64,000 nt of DNA from CAWGMT01 sp963823675 (GTDB lineage Bacteria; Planctomycetota; Planctomycetia; Isosphaerales; Isosphaeraceae). Location of the stretch: NCBI GenBank assembly GCA_963823675.1, contig CAWGMT010000012.1, positions 62,001 to 126,000 of the forward strand, read 5' to 3'. The notes under the pieces are model-generated. The model had not been told where the DNA came from. It saw nothing but the letters and a program-made list of their open reading frames with translations, and searched no databases. Position numbers and translations under genes: made by a program. This document shows positions 19,547 through 27,287 of the stretch, piece after piece. Every line of letters starts with the position of its first letter. The stretch's first letter is position 1.

Positions 19547-19891
19547 GTGGCTTACGACGATCTCAACACCACCCTGGAAAACTGTGCCGTTGGCCGGTCG
19601 AACCACGCCGCGGAACTACGCAAGCAAGCCGATGCCAAGGCGGCCGAGCCAGGCACTAACGGGGAATTTCCGGAATACGACCGTAGGATCGCGCTCGAGG
19701 CGAAGCAACTGCGCGACAAGGCGGCCACAATCGAAAAGCGCGTCGAGTTTGCTCGCCGTGGCTTGCTTTATCTCGATCCCGCCGGCATTCCGTTTCAGAT
19801 GGACCCGCGACACCAGCGATTGATCGCTGATTGCCAGGCCGAACACCGAGCGGTTTATGCGGAACCAGAGGTAACACCGGCAGCGATCTGA
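19547..19891 (+). CDS. Hypothetical island protein
   Basis: 114 residues starting at GTG 19547, with AAAGGGGGT 7 nt upstream. Soluble, charged and helix-rich (AAELRKQADAKAAEPG, EAKQLRDKAATIEKRVEFAR), with no signal peptide or known motif. It is followed after 12 nt by another small gene, so the two are probably co-expressed. No function is assigned. Confidence 0.6.
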   Translation: MAYDDLNTTLENCAVGRSNHAAELRKQADAKAAEPGTNGEFPEYDRRIALEAKQLRDKAATIEKRVEFARRGLLYLDPAGIPFQMDPRHQRLIADCQAEHRAVYAEPEVTPAAI

Positions 19892-19903
19892 GGGGGGGCA
19901 ACC

Positions 19904-20092
19904 ATGGCAAGCACCACAACGCAAACGCTCCGCGGCGCGGTTGACCGTTGTCTGGCCGTGCTGGAGAAGGCCAAGCCGATCATGGCCGATCACGGCGATG
20001 AGGAAGAAGACGAACTGGACGAAGAAGACGCTTCGATCTGGTCCGAATTCCAATTTGCGACCGCGGACCTGGCTAAGCTCATGCCACCGTAA
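19904..20092 (+). CDS. Small acidic hypothetical protein
   Basis: 62 residues from ATG 19904 with a strong purine-rich site (GAGGGGGGG). A short basic-hydrophobic N-terminus is followed by a very acidic run (DEEEDELDEEDASIW). Not recognised; small acidic proteins in mobile islands are sometimes DNA mimics or antitoxins, but nothing here proves that. Confidence 0.55.
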   Translation: MASTTTQTLRGAVDRCLAVLEKAKPIMADHGDEEEDELDEEDASIWSEFQFATADLAKLMPP

Positions 20093-20333
20093 CATTATCG
20101 CGCGTCGGGCGTTGCGTGATCCGAGCGCTTGCTGGCGAAGCAAACACCGAGGGAAATTGCCCATGTGTGTTTAAACAACAAAACCGTTCGCGCAGAATGG
20201 ATGGGAAGTAAGGAGGCGACTTCGTGCAGACCGGCGAAGGTCGTATCTCGAAACGCGGCCGGGACGAACCTCATGAGGTGAGTTGCGACCTGGATTCATT
20301 GACGAGCGATCCCACGTCTAGATGGAGGCGAGC

Positions 20334-20750
20334 GTGGAGCTAGCGTACGTCATTACAGCGAACTATGCAGAAATCACCAGTGGTAGACTCAACATTGCGG
20401 GGGCGGACTTCAACGTGCTTTTTGTGCCGAAGGTCCCGGTCATCGCGCCGGGCTTCTTTCTAGTCACGAAAGCTTTACTCGATCCGAACGAAATAGGTCA
20501 ACCGTTCCAAATTCAGATTAGAATGCTCGACCCTGACGGAAATCCCCTGCCGCAACCTCAAGTTGACGAACCGATTGTGGTGCCGGAACCGGACGACCCG
20601 GATCTCCCGAATTCTGCCAGTCTTGTGTGCTTCGTTCAACCATCCGAGTTCCAGCGCGTTGGCGTGTATCGCGTAAGGGTCCGAATTGGGGATCAAGAGC
20701 GGTCGTTGCCCATCAAGGTTATTAGGCGTGAGGTTGAACCCCTTCAGTAA
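20334..20750 (+). CDS. DUF6941-like protein
   Basis: 138 residues from GTG 20334 (TGGAGG, 5 nt spacing). The sequence VELAYVITANYAEITSGRLN and the later YRVRVRIGD strand resemble the DUF6941 group of all-beta proteins, which begin with a similar ELA..xxxA....GKLNxxGA pattern. Function unknown. First gene of a tight operon with the next two (16 and 14 nt gaps), ending in a HEPN gene. Confidence 0.65.
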   Translation: MELAYVITANYAEITSGRLNIAGADFNVLFVPKVPVIAPGFFLVTKALLDPNEIGQPFQIQIRMLDPDGNPLPQPQVDEPIVVPEPDDPDLPNSASLVCFVQPSEFQRVGVYRVRVRIGDQERSLPIKVIRREVEPLQ

Positions 20751-20766
20751 AGAAGGAGATCGCGTT

Positions 20767-21327
20767 GTGGAGCAAATGACTTCGACCCTCCCTCTGCCGC
20801 GCGACGCAGATACCGAAGCGTTTACGACTGGGACCTCGAACGTTTTAAGAATCAGCCGGGACGCACACCGGGGCAAGTCCGCCACCTTGCGCGACTATTT
20901 CGCTGCGGTCGGCCGGACATCTACAAGGAATCGCGCGCAGATCGTGAGAGTGATCGTAATCGATCCTGGGGGTTCGTTCATCGTTAGTCGGCAGACACGA
21001 CCGGACTGTAATCTCCAGTCGTTGTACCTGCTGCACAAGTTGGCGATCCCGGCCGATGTGCAAGCGTTTTGTTCGCGCAAACAGCTTGGGTGCGACCTTG
21101 CGCGGACCCTTGAACTGGCCAGCACCTACTTCCCTATCGCTGGCGAGCCTACGTTTCGGGTCGTTGAGGATGCCGAATGCGACGCGAGTTATATCGCGAT
21201 TCACGTGAACGTGGAGGGGACGGTTGAGGAAGTATTTCAGCAATCGGAATCATTCCTTGACGAATTTGTGACATCGATTGACAAAAATAAGCAGCGGCAC
21301 ATCAGTCTGGTTTACCACGCGATCTGA
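20767..21327 (+). CDS. Unknown protein, middle gene of the HEPN operon
   Basis: 186 residues from GTG 20767 (AAGGAG at 20753-20758, 8 nt spacing). Mixed alpha/beta with no signal peptide. Segments VIVIDPGGSFIVSRQTR, LYLLHKLAIPADVQAF and RHISLVYHAI are the best search handles. It lacks the nucleotidyltransferase motif (GS...D.D) usually paired with HEPN toxins, so it is not an MNT antitoxin. Position directly before the HEPN gene suggests a partner or antitoxin role (inference). Confidence 0.65.
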   Translation: MEQMTSTLPLPRDADTEAFTTGTSNVLRISRDAHRGKSATLRDYFAAVGRTSTRNRAQIVRVIVIDPGGSFIVSRQTRPDCNLQSLYLLHKLAIPADVQAFCSRKQLGCDLARTLELASTYFPIAGEPTFRVVEDAECDASYIAIHVNVEGTVEEVFQQSESFLDEFVTSIDKNKQRHISLVYHAI

Positions 21328-21341
21328 GGGCGTCCGCCGTT

Positions 21342-21782
21342 ATGGACCCAAGAAAGTTCTTGGAGCTCGCCATAATCCTGAAGGGCGGCCCGGCCTCCCC
21401 GGAGTGTTGCAGAACCTCGATTAGTCGCGCCTATTATGCGGCCTTCAATTTCGGGGTGCAGACGCTTGCATCCATCGGAGTTCGGTGCTCGGGCGGCTCC
21501 CGAGCTCATGGCGACTTGATGAAGTGTTTAGGCGGGTCTGGCGATAAACTTTGCGAGAAAGCGGGTGCCCGCCTGCAAGCACTTCACGGCCGAAGAATCG
21601 ATGCCGATTACGAGATGTCGGACTTACGAATTGAGACCCGCAATGAAGCGGATCTCGCTTGCACGGACGCGAATGCCATTCTGGCTGCTCTGGGCAGGCT
21701 GATGGACGATCCCGCCATGACTCAATCGCGAGAGAGTGTCAGGCGCCACGCCAGCAGTGTGCTACGTCTCCCTGTGTCCTAG
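21342..21782 (+). CDS. HEPN domain protein
   Basis: 146 residues from ATG 21342. The central motif TSISRAYYAAFNFG is typical of HEPN proteins (R-x-Y-Y-A-A-F), a four-helix fold found in RNase toxins and nucleotide-binding defence proteins. The common catalytic R-x4-6-H is not clear: candidates are R...H in SGGSRAHGD and ESVRRHASS. It ends the three-gene island operon. Confidence 0.7.
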   Translation: MDPRKFLELAIILKGGPASPECCRTSISRAYYAAFNFGVQTLASIGVRCSGGSRAHGDLMKCLGGSGDKLCEKAGARLQALHGRRIDADYEMSDLRIETRNEADLACTDANAILAALGRLMDDPAMTQSRESVRRHASSVLRLPVS

Positions 21783-21899
21783 CCAAAGAACTTGTTAGCC
21801 GACATTGTCCGTCAATCGTCGAGGTTTGGGCGACTCGGCTTAGGTGGGTAAGGCGGTAATAAACGCCCTCTTGCCTTCACGGCAAACGACCATATTCCC

Positions 21900-21942
21900 C
21901 TACCCCCTTCACTACCCCTTTGGGCTCGAAATACCCCCTTGG
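21900..21942 (+). repeat. Clustered CTACCCCCTT repeats near attR
   Basis: Three imperfect copies: CTACCCCCTT at 21900, CTACCCCTTT at 21912, ATACCCCCTT at 21931. They match the half-site of the inverted repeat at 18841-18858 beside attL. Possible integrase arm-type sites. Confidence 0.4.
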
Positions 21943-22054
21943 GTTGTGTTCTGATGTTATCCGTTGTGCCCTCTTGTAATGTCGCGTAGAGGCTGTAAAA
22001 TAAGCGTGTTGGCTCGAATTTAGGCCGACGCTGTGTCAGTGCCATGGATTGTTC

Positions 22055-22096
22055 GGGGTGCAAGAGGTCACCGGTTCAAATCCGGTCGGCCCGATT
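22055..22096 (+). repeat. attR direct repeat
   Basis: Copy of the tRNA-Pro 3' part (18723-18764) with one mismatch at 22089. It lacks the 5' half of a tRNA, so it is not a functional gene. Confidence 0.85.
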
Positions 22097-22143
22097 CGCC
22101 AGATGCGAATAGAGCCGGGGAGACGAGAAGGTGGACGAAAGTG

Positions 22144-22167
22144 AGCCGCTCTCCGGCGGCTTTTTTT
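22144..22167 (+). terminator. Rho-independent terminator downstream of attR
   Basis: AGCCGC-TCTCCG-GCGGCT hairpin followed by seven T. It probably was the terminator of tRNA-Pro before the island inserted. Confidence 0.7.
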
Positions 22168-22250
22168 CTTGTCTTCTTTCGTGCGATAGGCCCCGTCCTT
22201 GCTCGATATCCGCTCTCAACAGGATCGGCAGAGGGCAGAGCAATGGAGAT

Positions 22251-23699
22251 TGTCCCGACCGTAGTTGAAATGTGAGGTGGTTCCTCCTGACATTGTTACG
22301 CCACGTGTTGCTTGTTTCCAGCCCGTTGTTCGCGCACCAAAGATTCAAGAGCCTTGAGAAGGGTTGGCATCGCGCGGCGGCCCTTTACTCGGCGAAACTT
22401 GGCCTCGGCTCGGAGCAGACCAGCCGCACACCAGCGGTTCCGCATATCACCATCACGCCATCGAGTCACACGAGCGGTCACCCGCCGCGTGACGCTCAAG
22501 GCGGACTCAATCGGGTTAGTCGTCGCCAAGGTGCGACGCAGCGCCGCCGATACGCCCAGGCGCACCACCGTCAGCGTTTCCTCCAAGCCTTCCCGCAGGC
22601 TGGCCGCCGCGTCGGGGTTGATCCGGCTCAGCCACTTGGCCGTTCCTTCCACGGACTGCTTGGCGGCCTCGTAGTCGCTCTCCTGATAGGCCGCACCAAG
22701 CCGCTGGTCCAGCTCCAGCAAGTGCTTCTCCGGGACATGAGCCTTGACGTTTCGCTTCTTGTGGACCTGGCACCGCTGGATCACGGCGTTCTGGCCCCAG
22801 ATCCGCTGCGCCGCCGCTTGCAGTGCCTTGGACCCGTCGAGCACCAACAGCGTCGGCCGCGTGATGTCCAGGCCCCGTTCGCGCAGGTCCTCCAAGAGCG
22901 CCGTGCAGACCACTGCGTTCTCGGTCGCCCCTTGCCGCAGGCCGAGGATTCGCTTCGTAACATCCTCGGTGATCCCCATTGCAACGACCAGCGTCTCGCC
23001 GGCGTACTCCACGCCGTCAATCATTACCACGGGAAATCGCTGGCCGCTGAAACAACGTTCGGCCAGTGCCTTAACCTCGGCGGCTGACGCTCGGACGAAT
23101 TCGCGGCTGACGCTCGATTTCGCCACGCCGAAGCCATCGCGAGCCATATCAATAACGTGCTCATACTCACGCGTGCTTACGCCACGCACCATTCGCCGGA
23201 GCACGGCACTGGGCATAGCATCGGGGGATTGAAGCCGCGCGTACATCTCTAAAGGCACCTCCCCACCGCCGTCAGCCTGCCGCACTCGGGGACGTGTAAT
23301 CGCCACCTTCTGTCCAGCCAGGGTTGCTACGCCCTGCTGGTGGCCATACCGCGTGTGAACGCGCTCGGGCTGGCGCTGGTAGCGTTGCCCGCACAATCGG
23401 GTCACCTCGTCCTCGATGAGACCGAGGGCGACCAGCAGGCCCAACTCAGTGGCAAGCGTATCCAGAGAATCCTGCATCAAGGTCAGGAGTTCGTCCCGAT
23501 CCAAAGGCAATTGGATTTCCCGGGCTGCTGCCTGGGCTTTGGTCCGACGTTTTTGCCCAATCCGCTTGCGGGACTTGGCACGGTTCGCATAGGCTCGTTT
23601 CAAGGCGGTTCCTCCTCCATTCAAGGGAAAAAATCACGTCCAGTCTAGCGACCGGACGGGAGGAACCGCCTCTTTCAATTTTCAACTACGTGCGGGACA
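22251..23699 (-). mobile_element. IS256-family insertion sequence
   Basis: About 1.45 kb. Ends are inverted: left TGTCCCGACCGTAGTTGAAA (22251-22270) against the reverse complement of 23680-23699, TGTCCCGCACGTAGTTGAAA (18 of 20). A second inner inverted pair is GAGGTGGTTCCTCC (22274-22287) and GGAGGAACCGCCTC (23659-23672). It contains one intact transposase gene. The 8-bp flanks (ATGGAGAT and TCCTCGTC) do not match, so no target duplication is visible; the element may have taken part in a rearrangement. Confidence 0.8.
22296..23603 (-). CDS. IS256-family (mutator-type) transposase
   Basis: 435 residues from TTG 23603, with GGAGGAGG 7 nt upstream; an upstream TTG at 23624 would add seven residues. 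DDE catalytic residues are visible: VVMIDGVEYAGE (first Asp), LLVLDGSKALQAAAQ (second Asp) and TTNPIESALS (Glu). The motif CQVHKKRNVKAHVP, typical of IS256 transposases, lies between. The frame is intact, so transposition competence is possible. It sits between the tRNA island and the truncated hsdS. Confidence 0.92.
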   Translation of the reverse strand: MKRAYANRAKSRKRIGQKRRTKAQAAAREIQLPLDRDELLTLMQDSLDTLATELGLLVALGLIEDEVTRLCGQRYQRQPERVHTRYGHQQGVATLAGQKVAITRPRVRQADGGGEVPLEMYARLQSPDAMPSAVLRRMVRGVSTREYEHVIDMARDGFGVAKSSVSREFVRASAAEVKALAERCFSGQRFPVVMIDGVEYAGETLVVAMGITEDVTKRILGLRQGATENAVVCTALLEDLRERGLDITRPTLLVLDGSKALQAAAQRIWGQNAVIQRCQVHKKRNVKAHVPEKHLLELDQRLGAAYQESDYEAAKQSVEGTAKWLSRINPDAAASLREGLEETLTVVRLGVSAALRRTLATTNPIESALSVTRRVTARVTRWRDGDMRNRWCAAGLLRAEAKFRRVKGRRAMPTLLKALESLVREQRAGNKQHVA

Positions 23700-23738
23700 T
23701 CCTCGTCCGTAGCCCTCATCAAACTAGTCAGCACACAG

Positions 23739-23764
23739 TTTTACGACTACGTCGGACATGCACT
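23739..23764 (-). repeat. Solitary IS end related to the neighbouring IS256 element
   Basis: Reading on the minus strand, TGTCCGACGTAGTCGTAAAA resembles the IS terminal repeat TGTCCCGCACGTAGTTGAAAA. It directly abuts the point where recognisable hsdS coding begins, suggesting an older insertion or deletion event by a related element. Confidence 0.5.
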
Positions 23765-23766
23765 CT

Positions 23767-24197
23767 GCTCGCAGCAAGTTCAATTACGAATGATCCCAAA
23801 AGGGATCGGGCTACAGGACATCCACCTCGAGGACTTGAGGAAGGTAAGTATCCCGATCCCGCCACTGGAGGAACTGCAGCAAATCGTTGAGGAGGTCGAC
23901 CGCCGCCTCTCGGTGGTCAACGAGATCGAGGTTCAAGTAGACGCGAACTTGAAGCGAGCCTCACGGTTGCGACAGGGAATCTTGAAACGGGCGTTCCAGG
24001 GCAGCCTCGTTCCCCAAGACCCGCCCGACGAACCCGCCGACAGTCTCGTTAAACGCATCCGGCAGCAGCACCAGGCAGCCGCCGCGGTGTATAATGGACG
24101 TTTGGGCACGTCACGAGCAACGCGATCCTCTCGGACGTCAGCCCCGCCGCTCCCCTTCCTGATTGACGACGGCAATGACCAAGGAGGTAAACCATGA
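23767..24197 (+). pseudogene. hsdS: Type I restriction specificity subunit HsdS, C-terminal fragment
   Basis: About 143 codons of the C-terminal part of HsdS. The sequence DIHLEDLRKVSIPIPPLEE is the end of a target-recognition domain. The following long helix (QQIVEEVDRRLSVVNEIEVQ) and GILKRAFQGSLVPQDP are the conserved HsdS C-terminus. The N-terminal recognition domain is missing, cut at the IS-related sequence on the left, so the methylase here has no complete specificity subunit in this window. Its stop overlaps the start of the next gene (ATGA). Confidence 0.85.
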
Positions 24198-25138
24198 GCA
24201 ACGTGACCCAAACGATCACCCTGATGGGTCCGCACCATTATGGACGGCGACTCCCTCCCCAGGCCGTGGGCCATGCTCTCACGGCCATACCTGTCGTCGT
24301 TCGCCAGTCGGTTTCGATGGCCTTCCGAGGGCGAAGTAGCGTGGTTGGTCCCCGGCCCCGCTGGCTGAAAGCTGCGGCCGACATTCGGTTCGTCGGACAC
24401 GATGGTGATGATGCCTCGGTCCTCTACTTCGAGGCTCCCACGCTAGGCCAGGCTGCGAAGGAGCTATACCAGCAACAGGAGTTCTGGTCCACGCGCCCCG
24501 AACCGAGCCTGACGGGGCTTGATCTTTTCGGCGACGTGGTTAGAGATGTCGCAGCCCGCAACGAGGACAGCGACCGGTTCGACAACAGACTGCTTGCGAA
24601 CCTCGTCGGCCTCAAGTACGTCCTCAACGGGACCTTTCATGATTTGCAACTCGATACGAATCGCCCCGACACGCCGCTCGCGGTGATTAACACCCAGGTC
24701 ATCCAGACGGCACAGGAGTTCCGAGAGACCACGCCACCACCCCAACGAATCCGAGTGGTAGGCGCGCTTGACATGGTTCGGGCCAGCACTCAGAGTTTCG
24801 CCTTGCGGCTGGACGACGGACAGGAGGCAAGGGGCGTCCTGGTTGCGGGAAGCATCCTGGATGCTGCCACATTCCTCAACCGACGCGTTCTGGTCCTGGG
24901 TCGAGCGATCTATCGCGCGTCCGGGCGTTTGCTGCGGATCGACGCCGACGAAATTAGGGACGCCGAGGGAGAAACCTCTCTGTGGTCCCGAATCCCCGCT
25001 CCGAAGACACGGGGGTTAGATCCTTCCTCGCTCCGCGTCCCTCAAGGACCAAGGTCGGGAGTTTCCGCGATCATTGGGCGCTGGCCCGGCGATGAAACAG
25101 ACGAAGAGATCGCCGCTTGGCTGGAGCGGAACTCCTGA
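24194..25138 (+). CDS. Unknown protein between hsdS and PIN gene
   Basis: 314 residues; ATG 24194 overlaps the hsdS stop and a GGAGG lies just upstream. Soluble. The middle (LANLVGLKYVLNGTFHDL, RIRVVGALDMVRASTQSF) and C-terminal parts (RRVLVLGRAIYRASGRLLRI, GDETDEEIAAWLERNS) suggest an alpha/beta protein with an OB-like beta region. No family recognised. Translation is coupled both to hsdS and to the following PIN gene (22-nt overlap), so it may be an accessory factor or antitoxin embedded in the restriction-modification operon (inference). Confidence 0.75.
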   Translation: MSNVTQTITLMGPHHYGRRLPPQAVGHALTAIPVVVRQSVSMAFRGRSSVVGPRPRWLKAAADIRFVGHDGDDASVLYFEAPTLGQAAKELYQQQEFWSTRPEPSLTGLDLFGDVVRDVAARNEDSDRFDNRLLANLVGLKYVLNGTFHDLQLDTNRPDTPLAVINTQVIQTAQEFRETTPPPQRIRVVGALDMVRASTQSFALRLDDGQEARGVLVAGSILDAATFLNRRVLVLGRAIYRASGRLLRIDADEIRDAEGETSLWSRIPAPKTRGLDPSSLRVPQGPRSGVSAIIGRWPGDETDEEIAAWLERNS

Positions 25139-25575
25139 CCCTTCCAAGCCACGCCCTTGTTTTGCTCGATACCAGCGTGCTGGTCCACCTCGCAAGGCAG
25201 GACACTACGGGAGTCTGGATCGAAAACCAGTTTGCCCTTTCGGCTCGGGCAGACCGTCCTTTGATCTCCACGGTAACGGAAGGCGAGATCCTCGGCTTGG
25301 CCCGCCAGCGCAATTGGGGCGATACGAAGGTGGCTGCCCTCACTCGATTACTGGCAGAAATCGTCCGGGTGGAGGCTGGTCTGCCCGAGGTCGTCGATGC
25401 CTACGCGGACCTTACGGTCCTCGACGTGCGAGGCGGACACAACACGAAGGACAACGACCTCTGGATCGCGGCGACTGCGAAGGCGACCGGCGCGGTGCTG
25501 CTGACTTGAGACCATGATTTCGACTGGCTCAACCCCACAACAATCACGGTTTACTGGATCGCCCAAATCAAATGA
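25117..25575 (+). CDS. PIN-domain ribonuclease, interrupted by in-frame TGA
   Basis: PIN (VapC-like) nuclease. Acidic residues in order: LLDTSVLVHLA (Asp), TVTEGEILG (Glu), KDNDLWIAATA (Asp), and after the TGA at 25507-25509 the final DHDFDWL (Asp). The frame reopens after the TGA and ends at 25575, where its stop overlaps the hsdM start as ATGA. This shows that the gene formerly extended to 25575. The TGA replaces a residue usually Thr, so it looks like a nonsense mutation, not recoding. It begins at TTG 25117 inside the preceding gene. Without the last 22 codons the nuclease would lose its fourth acidic residue. Confidence 0.8.
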
Positions 25576-27059
25576 GCAGCGATACCCAGCAGGTCGTCAG
25601 CAAAGCCTGGAACTTCGCCCACGTCCTTCGCGACGACGGCCTGAGTTACATGGCCTACGTCGAGCAGATCACATTCCTGCTCTTCCTCAAGATGGCGGAC
25701 GAGCAGACCAAGCCGCCCTTCAACCGCAAGTCCATCGTCCCGGCTGGATACGACTGGGCCAGCCTGCTGACCAGAGAAGGCGACGCCCTGGAGACGCAGT
25801 ACCGCCACATCCTCGAACACCTCGGCACGCAGCCCGGAATGCTCGGGGAGGTCTTCAAGAAGGCCAAGCCCGAGATCCAGAACCCGGTCACGCTCCGCCG
25901 CCTCATCGTGGACCTGATCGAACCCGAGAAGTGGATGTCGATGCAGGCCGACGTGAAGGGCGATATCTACGAAGGGCTGCTCTCGAAGAGCGCCGCCGAG
26001 TCGCCGAAGGGGGCGGGCCAGTATTTCACGCCCCGTGAACTCATCAAGGCGATCGTGGATTGTGTCCGGCCGACAGCCGCGGACACGATCGGCGACCCAG
26101 CGTGTGGTACCGGAGGCTTTTTCCTCGGGTCCCACGACTACGTGATTCACCACCAGGGAAGACAACTCGACCCCGACCAGAAGAAGCACCTGAAGCGGGG
26201 CTTCGTCAAGGGCTGGGAGCTCGTCCCGAACACAGCCCGGCTCTGCATCATGAACCTGATGCTCCACGGCATCGACGCCGACCCGTGCCCCATTTCCTCC
26301 GGGAAAGATAGCCTCGCCCAGGACCCCGGCGAGAGGTTCAGCCTGGTGCTCACCAATCCGCCATTCGGGAAGAAGTCCACCATCGCCATCGTGAGCGAGG
26401 AAGGCGACCTGGAGAAGGAGGACGAAGCCTATGAGCGCCGCGACTTCTGGACGACGACCAAGAACAAGCAGTTGAACTTCCTTCAGCACGTCAAGACGCT
26501 CCTCAAGATCAATGGTCGCTGCGCGATCGTCGTGCCCGATAACGTGCTGTTCGAGGGAGGGGCGGGAGAGACAGTAAGGCGGAAGTTGCTCGAGCAGGCG
26601 GACGTTCACACCCTTCTTCGGCTCCCGACCGGCGTCTTCTACGCCCAGGGCGTGAAGGCGAACGTGCTGTTCTTCGACGCCAAGCCCGCACGAGAGAAGC
26701 CGTGGACCGAGAAGCTGTGGGTCTTCGACTACCGCACCAACATCCACCACACCCTGAAGACGAAGCCGCTCAAGCGGTCGGATCTCGATGAGTTCGTGGA
26801 GTGCTATAACCCGAAGAACCGACACCAACGAAAGGCGACCTGGAGCGAGTCGAACCCCGAAGGGCGCTGGCGCTGTTTCACCTACGAGGAGCTTTCCAAA
26901 CGGGACAAGCTCAACCTCGACATCTTCTGGCTCAAGGACACGAGCCTTGAAGACGCCGACAGCTTGCCTGAGCCCGATGTCTTGGCGCAGGAGATCGCCG
27001 AGGACTTGCAGGCGGCGATGGAGCTGTTTGCGGGGATCGCGAACGAGTTGAGGGAATAA
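25572..27059 (+). CDS. hsdM: Type I restriction-modification DNA methylase HsdM
   Basis: 495-residue adenine-N6 methyltransferase. The N-terminal helical HsdM domain (about residues 5-130) is followed by the AdoMet motif DPACGTGGFFLGSHDY near 176 and the catalytic NPPFG near 259. The sequence GAGQYFTPRELIKAIVD before the AdoMet motif is typical. It is full length. In an intact system it pairs with HsdS and HsdR; here hsdS is truncated and no hsdR occurs in the window, so only orphan methylation, or none, is expected. Confidence 0.93.
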   Translation: MSSDTQQVVSKAWNFAHVLRDDGLSYMAYVEQITFLLFLKMADEQTKPPFNRKSIVPAGYDWASLLTREGDALETQYRHILEHLGTQPGMLGEVFKKAKPEIQNPVTLRRLIVDLIEPEKWMSMQADVKGDIYEGLLSKSAAESPKGAGQYFTPRELIKAIVDCVRPTAADTIGDPACGTGGFFLGSHDYVIHHQGRQLDPDQKKHLKRGFVKGWELVPNTARLCIMNLMLHGIDADPCPISSGKDSLAQDPGERFSLVLTNPPFGKKSTIAIVSEEGDLEKEDEAYERRDFWTTTKNKQLNFLQHVKTLLKINGRCAIVVPDNVLFEGGAGETVRRKLLEQADVHTLLRLPTGVFYAQGVKANVLFFDAKPAREKPWTEKLWVFDYRTNIHHTLKTKPLKRSDLDEFVECYNPKNRHQRKATWSESNPEGRWRCFTYEELSKRDKLNLDIFWLKDTSLEDADSLPEPDVLAQEIAEDLQAAMELFAGIANELRE

Positions 27060-27287
27060 GCAACGGGGCGATGTCCAATGATGATCCATCGGCCTGGCAC
27101 GTCGTTTGCGCAGGGCTGTTACGCTCGGCTTCCAGGTCTACGCGCCTCGCGAGAGCGCTCGCTGTGAATGCCGAGACCCCTGCTCCTGCCGTTCGTCCTA
27201 TCGACAGATGCATGGTCTGGAGTCGGCTCTGCCACACTGCCGGTCGGGCCTCCGCAACTCGGATTCGCGTCCTACCTCGACTTGAGC

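Larger units (their letters stand above)
18723..22096 (+). mobile_element. Integrated genomic island in the 3' end of tRNA-Pro
   Basis: A 3.3 kb segment bounded by a 42-bp direct repeat: the tRNA 3' part at 18723-18764 and a copy at 22055-22096 with one mismatch. The right copy is followed by a hairpin plus T-tract (22144-22167) that looks like the original tRNA terminator. Next to the left copy is the N-terminal part of an integrase, as expected for tRNA-targeting elements. It also carries four small unknown or hypothetical genes and a three-gene HEPN operon. No intact integrase is present, so the element looks immobile. Confidence 0.8.

Noticed and set aside
20767..21327. Middle gene of the HEPN operon as an MNT nucleotidyltransferase antitoxin
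   Set aside because: The required GS-x-D-x-D motif is absent.
22241..23707. 8-bp target duplication around the IS256 element
   Set aside because: Flanks ATGGAGAT and TCCTCGTC do not match.
25507..25509. TGA in the PIN gene as a third selenocysteine
   Set aside because: The position is normally Thr, not Cys, and no stable hairpin follows at the right distance. A nonsense mutation explains it better.
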